From Marsupella aquatica (lineage: Eukaryota > Marchantiophyta): a DNA stretch of 64,000 nt. The position numbers and the translations under genes were made by a program. The stretch is taken from assembly GCA_973895155.1 (NCBI GenBank), contig OZ316896.1:4526001-4590000 (forward strand), written 5' to 3'. The notes under the pieces were generated by a model. That model was not told the origin of the DNA. It searched no databases and saw only the letters and a list, made by a program, of their open reading frames with translations. The stretch's first letter is position 1, and every line of letters starts with the position of its first letter. Positions 42,679 to 52,348 of this stretch are shown here, one piece after another.

Positions 42679-45200
42679 CAACAGCTGAAACAACTTTTGG
42701 ACAATAGGATAATACAGTGATACAACTGTGATTACTGACCCGTACGGACAAGGAAATCCGAGGAAGCATAATCATTCATTTGTATTCATTCATGAACTTT
42801 ACAATAATTCAGATGTTTGAGCTCTGTCATTGTGAAACTATTATATATTAGAAGTTTAGAGAATGATCCAGCTAAGATGATTCAATTTAGCAGTCTACTG
42901 GTTGTATTCGTCAATTAAAGGATTCAGTGTAATGAGATTCACATAACATGAGAGTTTATATGATTAAATTCACAGCGTGCAAGTTTGTAATGACTTACTT
43001 AAGACGATTCAGGTTGTATTTTAATTAGTGAGTTTGTATGATTCACACATATTTGAGTTTACAAACAAACCGCATTATGAAAATTGTGCTTAACAATCAA
43101 GAGAAATTTTAGCAAACCACAATCAACACCAGCAGAAAATGTAGAAATTACACCTGAATTCTGAAAAATTGATGTAATCGTCTGAGAGATTGACGTCCAA
43201 GCACTTGAACACGTTGCTGCGGCATTCCAAAAAGTAAATATAAGATTGAAGATATTAATATGCTAAGCAACAACAACACAGCTTCTATACTTCTATACAT
43301 AGAGCTTCGCTGCCACCAATTGAATAACATGTGCTTAATGCTAAGGAGCTCATTATGTCGAGTTAAAAAGACTCTTTCAGAAGTACAATCAAAGCTGTGG
43401 ATAGGCAAACTTAGCATGAATAAAAGCGCACTAAACCTGAAGATTCAAAGAGGTGAAACAAACCTGAATGCTGAAACACGTTGATCGAGCTGATATGAGC
43501 TTAAAATTGGCTGACACGAGCTGATACAAGCACTCCCAAAAAGCTAGCTCCAACGAACTAGCAAACTAGAAGTGAATACGAGCTGTAAATGCAAGCTGCA
43601 ATGCGCCAACGAGCTCCTGGTCGAAACGATGGACAACTACTAAGAGCTGCAACACGCCGACAAGCACCTGACCACAACGAACGAGCTGCAACGACAAAAA
43701 TGAAATCCAGGGCAGGAGCGAGAGCGAGAGCGACGAGAGCGAGAGCGAGAGCGACGAGAGCGAGAGCGAGAAACAACAACAATGAACAATGAACTCGAGA
43801 CCGTGGGTGCCGACACTAAGGAAGGACTAATTAGGGTATTGTTTTAGCATAATCCTAATAACAGCCTAGCGACAGGAAGGTTCCAGATGATCTCCGTACA
43901 CTCCACCATCGACTGAACAAACTATGCAATCGTGAAAAAAAGATTACCGGATTCCTTTTGATTTTCTGTACTAAAGGAGATTTCTATTTGATGGCCAATT
44001 TGAAATTTAAACCGGTAATTATGCAACTGCGGATACGGATCTGCCAATTCAAATCCAAAATGTGAACGAACGACAACTTTCTCATGATCGTTCCATCACG
44101 TAGTGGAGGCAAACTTCAAAATCATTCCATTTTGGTAGTGGAGACCGTTGGATCCGGATCCGTACTCCACTCTCTATCTTGCCAATTCAAACCCTTACTC
44201 TAAACAACGTAAAACGATTCTCATGGTCGGGGAGAACCGATATTCAAAATCAATCCTGTACAATGATTCTCACGACTGGAGACTCAACCAATTTTCAAAA
44301 TCAAAATCGAGTCCAGATGAACACATACTCCATGGAGTCAATAGACTGATCTCATTGCTCACGGATCATTCTTCATTTTCAGTTTCTCCTCACCAGGATA
44401 CTAGTTGGGCTCTCAGCGGAGGCTGATCCAAGGCACATTTGAGGTGGAGCAGATTGGATCATTCGACTATTCCAGTCGGAGGCGGAGCTCATTCAAGCAA
44501 TGTTGGCGCAGTTCTTGTTGTATCACCTTCAATCTTGGGGAGAGCACATCCGATCAAGCGGGAGAGTTGCGACGAAGCGAGACGACAAACATTTAGAACC
44601 TCCATAGTCTGCCTCATTCATCGAAGCATTCTAGCGGACCAACAAAGAGCGGCTATTCTGAAATCACAGTCTGGTCGAGGATTTTGATCTTGATACGATC
44701 AACAAGTTGTCATTCTCTGGTGGTGGGATTCGATCACGATACTCAAGGAAATTGGAGTTCGAAGGAGGAGGCTTAGTTGGTTGGGACGAGGAGGGTACGC
44801 TGGAAGGAAGAGGCTTGGCTGGGAGGAGGGTTTCCGCCAACATCGGAGGGTTGCCGCCAACATTGCTGAGACCACATGCAACTGAATAACTTGTAAGTAT
44901 CAATCAGCATTAATTCCACAATAAATGAGGAGAGTAGTTGCCTTAAATCACGCATTCAATGCATGAATTGAGTCAATGAAGTTATGGACCAATTTCTCAC
45001 TTCGAGTTTGATCAATCCATGTTTCAAGTCCAATACAGAAGCAATGTATCAGAAGTACTAGTAGAGGATCCGAATGAATTCTCTAGTCTATAATTGTATG
45101 GCGTACGCGTATAGTTGTCCGTACGTTTTGCTATTGTTTATTGTAGTCGACGGCCTAGCAAAATGTAACGTAATCGAGGTCCATTTTTCAGATCTTCCTA
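42679..45200. other. no recognisable gene between palindrome arrays
   Basis: The stretch lacks palindrome copies. It contains a gagcga-type simple repeat at about 43717-43770 that creates Ala/Leu or Arg-rich frames. Frames at 44148-44690 have no motif. It could hold a promoter or leader for the minus-strand gene. Confidence 0.4.
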
Positions 45201-46080
45201 ATCTCAACTTGTTAGTAGGATGACCTGTTTTTTGGTTACACATGCAGTTCGTCACGCGCACAGTCGCGTGAACCAATTTATCTCGTGTCTTTTGATATTG
45301 TTTATTGTAGTCGACAGCCTAGCGAATTGGCCAGAAATCTATTTTAAAACCAACGTCTTCGTTTCATCACGCGCACGGTCGCGTTAATGTTTTAGAGGTC
45401 AGCGAAAGTTCTGCACTCTTAGACGTAATCACCCTTTATTTCAGAGATCTTCCTGATCTCAACTTGTTAGTAGGATGACCTGTTTTTTGGTTACACATGT
45501 AGTTCATCACGCGCACAGTCGCGTGAACCAATTTATCTCGTGTCTTTTGATAATGTTTATTGTAGTCGAAAGCCTAGAGAATTGGCCAGAAATCTATTTT
45601 GAAACCGAGTTCTGATTCACGCGACCGGTCGCGTTAATGGTTTTGAGGTCAGCGAGAGCTCTGCACTCTTAGACGTAATCGCCCTTTATTTCTCAGATCT
45701 TTCTGATCTCAACTTGTTAGTAGGATGACCTGTTTTTTGGGTTACACATGTAGTTCGTCACGCGCACAGTCGCGTGAACCAATTTATCTTGATATTGTTT
45801 ATTGTAGTGGACTGCCCAGCGAATTGGCCAGAAATATATTTTAAAACCGAGGTCTTCGTTTTATCACGCGCCCGGTCGCGTTAATGTTTTAGAGGTCAGC
45901 GAAAGCTCTGCACTCTTAGACGTAATCGCCCTTTATTTCTCAGATCTGCCTGATCTCAACTTGTTAGTAGGATGACCTGTTTTTGGTTACACATGTAGTT
46001 CATCACGCGCACAGTCGCGTGAACCAATTTATCTCAGGTCTTTCTGATATTGTTTATTGTAGTCGACAGCCTAGCAAATT
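45200..46080. repeat. palindrome array 2: about 3.5 units of ~250 bp
   Basis: Units marked by cttgttagtaggatgacctgt start near 45209, 45463, 45715 and 45960. Each complete unit holds two palindromes, ACGCGCACAGTCGCGT (45254, 45509, 45760, 46005) and a variant before ..taatg (45369, 45619, 45866). The copy at 45619 (ACGCGACCGGTCGCGT) is perfect. Outside the palindromes the unit has no resemblance to array 1. Confidence 0.9.
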
Positions 46081-46283
46081 GTCAGTTAGAGGAATCTCGA
46101 TTTTTCCTTGATTGCAAAAATGGTTACATCGATCCCGAAGGACTTCGGATGTGGAATCCATATCCACTAGCACTATCCAGGAATTTAAGCTACACAGTAT
46201 CTATAACAAGTTCTAACTTGAACTACTCTTGAATCTGTAGTTCTAATCTTTGACTACTCAAAATATTGTTGACTTCGATCGAG

Positions 46284-46828
46284 TCAGTCATTCCAAGATG
46301 AAGGCATCCACTCATCGGTGTCTGGTGTGGATTCCCTTGAATCCAGAAATTCTTCCTTTGCCCAAGTCCTAACGTCCATAGATTTTCTCGGCTTGCTCTT
46401 TCTGTAATACAAATCAGAATCTTTGTTCATCTCTAATTGCCTTTTCTTCGGTGCGTCCACTTTCTTGGCCTCCTTCTTGATTGTCTTAGCGTCTGCTGCT
46501 GCTTCCCCCAAAATGGATTCGACGCATGCTCTGGCCTTCAACTTCTCCCCCCTCAAAACGGATTCCACGAGGGCTTTGCCCTTTAACTTCTCCCCTGATG
46601 CCATCTTTGTAGTCATCTCTGTCGGATTGGTCTCCATCTGATCTTCCATCGACAAATGTGGCAAACAATGTCGTCTCTCACAAAACATCTAACCCGATTT
46701 AGTCACCGTAAACATTATATTACATCGCTGACACATTCTGTAAGGAGTACCACAAATTCGATACGTCGAACCTTCTGAATCATCCGTCGAAACATCCTCA
46801 TTCTTTGAGCTCAGCGAAGTAGTCATCG
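46284..46828 (-). pseudogene. small zinc-finger-like protein, split by TAG
   Basis: Reading from an ATG at about 46826 the frame gives TYRICGTPYRMCQRCNIMFT, then a TAG at about 46691, then continues in the same frame with MFCERRHCLPH. The cysteines and histidine on both sides of the stop would complete a zinc-binding cluster. Downstream, GEKLKGKALVESVLR and GEKLKARACVESILG are an internal duplication, followed by a basic region and an acidic tail ending in TGA. The role is unknown. It is the first frame of the minus-strand series and may be a separate gene of the inner element. Confidence 0.4.
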
Positions 46829-47280
46829 CCCTTCAAACAAGAGATGCTGACCGAGACTAAGAATTGGAAATGAGAGAGCTGATGTGCGAATAGATTATCC
46901 AGTAGCCAGAAAGTGGAATGCGTGGGGGAATGAGCAATAGAGATCATCTCAATGCTTTATACTGTTTAGTCTCCACTAGTCATTGTACATAGTGGTTTCT
47001 AGAAGAGGGTGCGTGTTTGACTGGCGCGTATTAGAATTGGCGGGAATTTCAGTTGTCCTCTAATTATGACTGTAATTTCATGTTTGGTGACCGCCCTGGG
47101 AATACTGATTGCTAGTGAAGTACTGAGATTTCTTATGAAGGTCAATAGTTACTGACTGTCCGGTGTCCACTCATTTGTAAACTAGTACTGTCCACTCATT
47201 TTTCCTGAGTGGAGTTGAAATGATTGTTCGTAATCGATTGTAGTCGTTCTCACACTTGAAATGACTAACGGACCATGCAT
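46829..47280. other. no recognisable gene
   Basis: The region upstream of the zinc-finger frame probably includes its promoter. I see no motif-bearing frame. Short segments (ctgactgtcc..actcatttg..ctgagtgga) recur near 47155-47215 and 47870-47905. Confidence 0.4.
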
Positions 47281-47289
47281 TATCTTTAC

Positions 47290-48022
47290 CGGTATGTGTG
47301 ATGCCTTTAGATCCGTAATTTATCTTCCTGTCACGCGCGCAATCGTATCTTACTTATGAAGTACCAATTACGAGCTAGAGTTTGGGCCTAGCCTTCTAGC
47401 TTCTACGTCGTAGACCCTGTACCCTCTGACTAAGGTCACGCGACATGCCTTTAGATCCGTAATTGTATCTTCCTGTCTCACGCGCAATCGTATCTTACTT
47501 ATGAAGTACCAATTACGAGCTAGAGTTTGGGCCTAGCCTTCTAGCTTCTACGTCGTAGACCCTGTTATCCCTACACCCTCTGACTAAGGTCACGCGACAT
47601 GCCTTTAGATCCGTAATTGTATCTTCCTGTCTCACGCGCAATCGTATCTTACTTATGAAGTACCAAGTACGAGCTAGAGTTTGGGCCTAGCCTTCTAGCT
47701 TCTATGTCGTAGACCCTGTTATCCCTACACCCTCTGACTAAGGTCACGCGACTAGTCGCGTGCAGGGCAGTGCATTGACTACATTCTGCCTACTTATTGA
47801 CGGTTGTGACAGGACAATGCAGTTCACGGACGTTTTACTGGCGCTTATTAGCACTACTGTCCTCAGTAGTTACTGACTGTCCACTCATTTGTTCTGAGTG
47901 GATGTGAAATGATTGATCGTAATCGATTGTGGTCATTCTCATTCATTTGACATCACTGACGGACCATGCATAGTCTGTTGCCGGTATGTGTGGTACCTCT
48001 AGGGTCACACGACCAGTCGCGT
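47290..48022. repeat. palindrome array 3: three ~155-bp units plus flanking sites
   Basis: Units begin catgcctttagatccgtaatt or close variants near 47300, 47446 and 47602, and end ctctgactaaggtcacgcga. In this array the palindromes are mostly half-sites (tcacgcgcaatcg, gtcacgcgacatgc). A perfect full copy (ACGCGACTAGTCGCGT) closes the array at 47746-47761 and another (acacgaccagtcgcgt) lies at 48007-48022. The unit sequence is unrelated to arrays 1 and 2. Confidence 0.85.
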
Positions 48023-48128
48023 GCAGCGCAGTGCATTGACTACATTATGCTTATTGACCGACGTGACAGGACAGTGGAGTGAAATTGACGGACGTGACAG
48101 GACTATACGCTTACAGTGATATTCTCTG

Positions 48129-48401
48129 ATGTGCAGGATCATAATTATTATGGTGACATCGACAGTCTGGATCAGGGAAGGCGGACAAGTAATTATAGGC
48201 ATATGTGAGAAACAGGTTGAAAAAGGTCGCGTGATAAGTCTTGATCCTTCCAGGGTTTGTCACAATGTTCCTCTTGGGGCGGACAGAGTTCTTCTTCTAT
48301 TGGAGGAAGTTTTTGACGAGACCATTCTATGCGAAGATGGCAAACTTTTGAAGGACATGATTGGGGGTTACCTTGTATGGGAAAGGAATCAGCTTTTTTG
48401 A
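48129..48401 (+). CDS. upstream exon or ORF with DUF8039-like segment
   Basis: After an acceptor-like ctctgatgtgcag the frame runs to a stop at 48401, seven bases before the next ATG. It contains KGRVISLDPSRVCHNVPLGA, LLLEEVFDETILCEDGK and GGYLVWERNQLF, the pattern (V-KGR-dP--v---pLG---V-v--V------iaWp) I know from a small domain in plant En/Spm-type transposon proteins. It may be an exon of the DUF7869 gene with an unseen 5' exon, or a separate short protein. The next frame begins with a related-loo​king segment. Confidence 0.45.
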   Translation: MCRIIIIMVTSTVWIREGGQVIIGICEKQVEKGRVISLDPSRVCHNVPLGADRVLLLLEEVFDETILCEDGKLLKDMIGGYLVWERNQLF

Positions 48402-48407
48402 GCTCCC

Positions 48408-51400
48408 ATGGAATCGGAGGATGTGTTTGGCACTGTTGGTGATGATCAAGATCTAGTCAATCAAAATTCTGATGGGAACAACCATAATGAGAGTCGGTCT
48501 GGTGTGGAAGTAATTTTACCAAAGGCCTTGTGGATGGGCATGCCTGTAAAGGTGGTGGATGAGAACAAGTTGATATTTGCAGTGGCAACTATACATGTTC
48601 TAGATCCTATAGTCAAGCTTGGGGATGTCACCCTTGGGAATACACATGTGGGAATTCTGATCAACGATTTTGTCGAGGGAGCTACCATAGATCACCTGAA
48701 GCATAGAGATTGCTTAAAATCTGTGGGAGGGAACACATCTCCAACAAGTGGCAAGCGGTCCTACGTCCATAAAAGTAGGAAAAGAAAGAGTCCATCTTCC
48801 CAGACATCTAGAAGAGACACATCTTTGGCACGTCAAGATGTGTTGTTGATAAACACTAAGGACTGTTGTAGTGAACATTGTTGCCAATATTTGGACCGCA
48901 ACTTGGCTATGGCAATTAGGCAAAAGTGGTGGTCAAAATCTTTTGCGGAGCGCAAGGAGGAGGAAATCAAGGCTATTAAAAATACAATACACTTGGGTAC
49001 TGGAGAAAGGATTCTAGCAGTGGAGGGCAAAGTATTGTGCTTGGAGGCATGGAGAATCATTCATTCAAGAGGAAAGACTCAATTTTATGCCTTGAAGAAG
49101 ACTGTGATGGCTGGAATGAACATAGGTACCCATGGTAATGCTGGAAAAAGGCGTATGTCCGAGAAAGTATCTCAAGCGTTCATGTCAATGAAAGAGATTA
49201 TTGAGGAGGCAGCTGATCATCATCCAGCCAAGTTGAGAACCATGGCAGATAATACAAGGATGGTTTTGAGGGAATTGCCAACAAATCTTACTTGGGAGAA
49301 TATTAGAAACAGGGTTAATGTTGTCAACCAGGAGGCTGGTCTTCCTCCAATTTCCCAACCCACCTTGAGTCATCTACATCAGATGTATTTCAGGGAGTTC
49401 TCACGTCACAAAAAGGGCAACAACTTTTCAAAGTGTACAACTTGTAGTGAGTTGCTTCAACGGAAAGCAAACCTTACAGGAGCTAAGGAAGAGTTAGAGG
49501 GCCTAAGGCGTGACGAGGAGGAACATCACCAAGACCACACACAACAAAGAATGTGCTATCATACCTGGAGATATGAGTCCATCCATCGTCCAAAGGAAGT
49601 GTTATGCCTTATTCATGATAAGATGGATCATTCAAAGACAACTCTCCCAAGAATGCCCTTCAATCCTAAGCATGTGGATGGTGCCCAAAAGTTCCCAATT
49701 ACTGTCACTGGTATCCTTACTCATGGTCATGGTCCCAAGGCCATAGCCCAATATCATGTTGGAGTGTGGCCAGGTGATGTCAACATCACTATTGGGTCAA
49801 TTGATTCAATACTAAGGATGTTGGAAAACCCAAATCCAATGATCAAATCACTTGTGGAGGGGCCAGACTCGACAAGTCTTTTTAAAGACCTCCTTTTGGG
49901 GAGAGCAGATATCTTGGAGGCAAGTGTCCTTAGAGCATTTGAGGATGACATTGCCTACATCTCAAGCCTAGGTACTTTACTCACAATCCTTTAATTTATT
50001 ATTATTTAATAATATAAGCTCACACACACTGACACTCTACTTTGTGTAGTTGTTGTTCCTCCTAGCCAAGGTTTCATTAATAGGGTTTAAACCCTAAACC
50101 CTAAATTGGGGTTTAGGGTCTGACTAGGGTTTTATTTAAAAGCATTCTGAGATTGTTACATTGTGATGCAGCACCTGAGGCACCAAAGTTCAGGCCCCTT
50201 CCACGAGTATTGAAGCTACAACTGGATAATTGTGCCTCAGACAACAAGAACAGATATATGATGGCTTATTTGTCATTGTTGACGGCAAGGGAGGTGTTTG
50301 AAGAGGTTCATCTTGGTTTTATGGTGGTTGGGCATACTCATGAGGACGTTGACGGTATGTTCGCGCATTTTTCAGAGTCTATGATGCATAACCCCACATA
50401 CTCATTGCCTGAGTTAATGTACTTGTTCATGAGAGCAAGGACACCCAATGCAGTCCCACATTTTCTACAGGAGGTCCCAGATTTCAAAAACTACTTAGCT
50501 CCATTCATGTTGAAGGGCCCTGAGGCATTGGTGGGGCATTTAAAACCCAGGCTGTTTAGGTTCTATGTTCGTCATGATAGTATGCCATGCTTCCAATACA
50601 AAATGAAGTCAACTGATCAGGGATGGTTACCCAAGGAAGGTATTGAAATGTGGTCATGGAAAGATGACAAAAGTCCTCACATCCCAATTGGGGTGCCCAA
50701 ACGGCTACCAATGATGGAGTTGAAAATGCTTCCTGAAGTGCTGACAGGGTTGAAGAAGCATGTGTCATTCTTTGAGTTTATTCTAAAGCGAACAAAAGAG
50801 GAAGAACCAAAGCGACATTGGACAACTCTCATCAATTATTGGAATGACATTGTAGATACTCTACAGGGTGAGCAGGTGCAACATGAACCTGAAGGTGCAC
50901 ACAACTTGGAATACGGGTTTTGGCCTTTATCAATATGGAGAGAGCACGTTCCACCAGAATATCGAAATGTGGCATGTGAGTTGGAGGCAATAGTGGATTA
51001 TGTGGGACCAGCAAAAGATAAACCTCCTGAGAGTTTTAACCCTAGGGTTGATGTTGTGAAGGGCTGTTATGTGTTGGTACGGCCGGACGACTCAGACCTG
51101 GATGTTTATCCCGTCCATATGGGGTTAGTTGTTACAAATGTGGTAGAAGGACCAGTGAATGAACAAAACCTTCTTACTCATGTATGTGGCGTTGAGTGGT
51201 TTAGACCATTTATGGCAAAGAAGCAACGTGGTCAATCAGACTGGCAGCCAAGAGAGCGGTGGGCAGATTCTTGGGATAAGAAATGGGAACGTGATCCATC
51301 TCCAATATACAAGGAAGCTGAGACAATAGATGTTTCCTCTGCCTTGTGGTGTTTCAAAGCACGCAAAGGACCAATGACAGGGCTGGTAGGAATTCCAAAG

Positions 51401-51460
51401 AATGTTGCTGTCAAGGCAAGAGACTATCTCTTGACATGCATAGCAAGTGACAAATCCTAG
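48408..51460 (+). CDS. DUF7869-like protein, probable transposase of the nested element
   Basis: Two exons, 48408-49971 and 50172-51460, are joined by a 200-bp GT-AG intron with matching phase (1), giving 950 residues. Exon 1 has KALWMGMPVKVVDENKLIFA, a basic KSRKRKSP stretch and a Cys-containing middle (TCSELLQRK, MDHSKTTLPRMPF). Exon 2 starts with LKLQLDNCASDNKNRYMMAY and FMVVGHTHEDVDGMFAHFSE, the hallmark of the DUF7869 family, whose conserved Asp/Glu residues suggest an RNase H-like fold. Many such genes lie in plant and marine transposons. The frame is intact, unlike the minus-strand gene. It ends at TAG about 890 bp before the element's right end. Confidence 0.8.
50089..50137. repeat. 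short interstitial telomere-like repeat in an intron
   Basis: The sequence gggtttaaaccctaaaccctaaa followed by ttggggtttagggt contains plant telomere units in both orientations. It lies inside the intron of the DUF7869-like gene. Confidence 0.7.
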
Positions 51461-52331
51461 ACAGTAATGAAGCATGTAGTTTAGCATACAGTTTAAAAGG
51501 CAACTCAGAATAGTAGTAGCCAGAGAACTCAAGTTTAGACAAGTCTTATCGTCTAAGTTAGTTAGTTGGTTAGTTTATTTAAGATATAATATTAGTTAGT
51601 GGGGCCTTAGTTTGGTGATATTAAGGCATGATATTATTGACATTCAAATGAATGTCCAGTAGACATTGTAATATACAACAATCCTATTAATAAATAATAA
51701 TTATAGTTACACCCTCAAGTGAACTCAACTTTCAATGATTTCTGATTTTATATGGTTCCATGCCTGATTGAGTCAAAGCAATAGAAACTAACTAATTAAA
51801 GGGTGATACTATAATTGTAGGTCACGCACCCTGGTGCGTGTCAATCTTTTTTGTATTCAACCCTATAGTAATTAAATAGACAAGTTAGTTAGTTGGTTAG
51901 TTTATTTAAGATATAATATTAGTTAGTGGGCCCTTAGTTTGGTGATATTAAGGCATGAAATTATTGACATTCAAATGAATGTCCAGTAGACATTGTAATA
52001 TACAACAATCCTATTAATTGTTGTAAAGAAACTAATTAATTAAAGGGTGGTACTTACTATGATTGTAGGTCACACACCCTGGTGCGTGTCAATCTTTTTT
52101 GTATTCAACCCTATAATAATTAAATAGACAATTGAAACAATGAATGATAGTTTAATTAAGGATTTGTGCATGGATCAAGAGGTACTTCATGTCATTTAGT
52201 GATGCATTGTTATAAAGATCTTGCAACAAAACATTCGAAGTTTTTGACTATCCCACCAAATGTTAAAGAGGTTGATCATTCATTAACTAATAATATTTAG
52301 ATAAAATTGGAATTAATCTAATACTTCAGTA
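51461..52331. repeat. subterminal duplication of the nested element
   Basis: A block starting tagttagttggttagtttatttaagatataat at 51553 recurs at 51886, including tcaaatgaatgtccagtagacattg and, in both copies, a palindromic tcacgcaccctggtgcgtg or close variant (51822-51843 and 52070-52091). The copies are over 90% alike by eye. Subterminal repeats with short palindromes are common transposase-binding regions. Confidence 0.8.
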
Positions 52332-52348
52332 TTCCTTAAATTGGGGTT
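52332..52348 (-). repeat. right 17-bp terminal inverted repeat of the nested element
   Basis: TTCCTTAAATTGGGGTT is the exact reverse complement of 31162-31178 and is followed by the second CTTG copy (52349-52352). Confidence 0.85.

Larger units (their letters stand above)
31162..52348. mobile_element. nested 21.2-kb DNA transposon with DUF7869 gene and multi-domain cargo gene
   Basis: Left end AACCCCAATTTAAGGAA (31162-31178) and right end TTCCTTAAATTGGGGTT (52332-52348) are perfect 17-bp inverted repeats. CTTG flanks both sides (31158-31161 and 52349-52352). The insertion sits inside the MULE transposase coding sequence, and excision with loss of one CTTG restores the frame. The element holds a plus-strand two-exon DUF7869-like gene (48.1-51.5 kb), a minus-strand multi-exon gene (31.4-42 kb), palindrome arrays (42-48 kb) and a ~250-bp subterminal duplication (51.5-52.1 kb). 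I cannot name its superfamily with confidence; the 4-bp duplication and DUF7869-type protein are the best pointers. Confidence 0.88.

Noticed and set aside
43558-43792. Ala/Leu-rich and Arg-rich small proteins.
   Set aside because: Produced by a gagcga simple repeat read on either strand.
31162-48200. Endogenous giant-virus insertion, suggested by dense genes on one strand, intergenic hairpins and an Ulp1 gene.
   Set aside because: The gaps behave as GT-AG introns with matching phases, no viral core genes (capsid, packaging ATPase, DNA polymerase) are seen, and the whole block lies between 17-bp inverted repeats with a target duplication.
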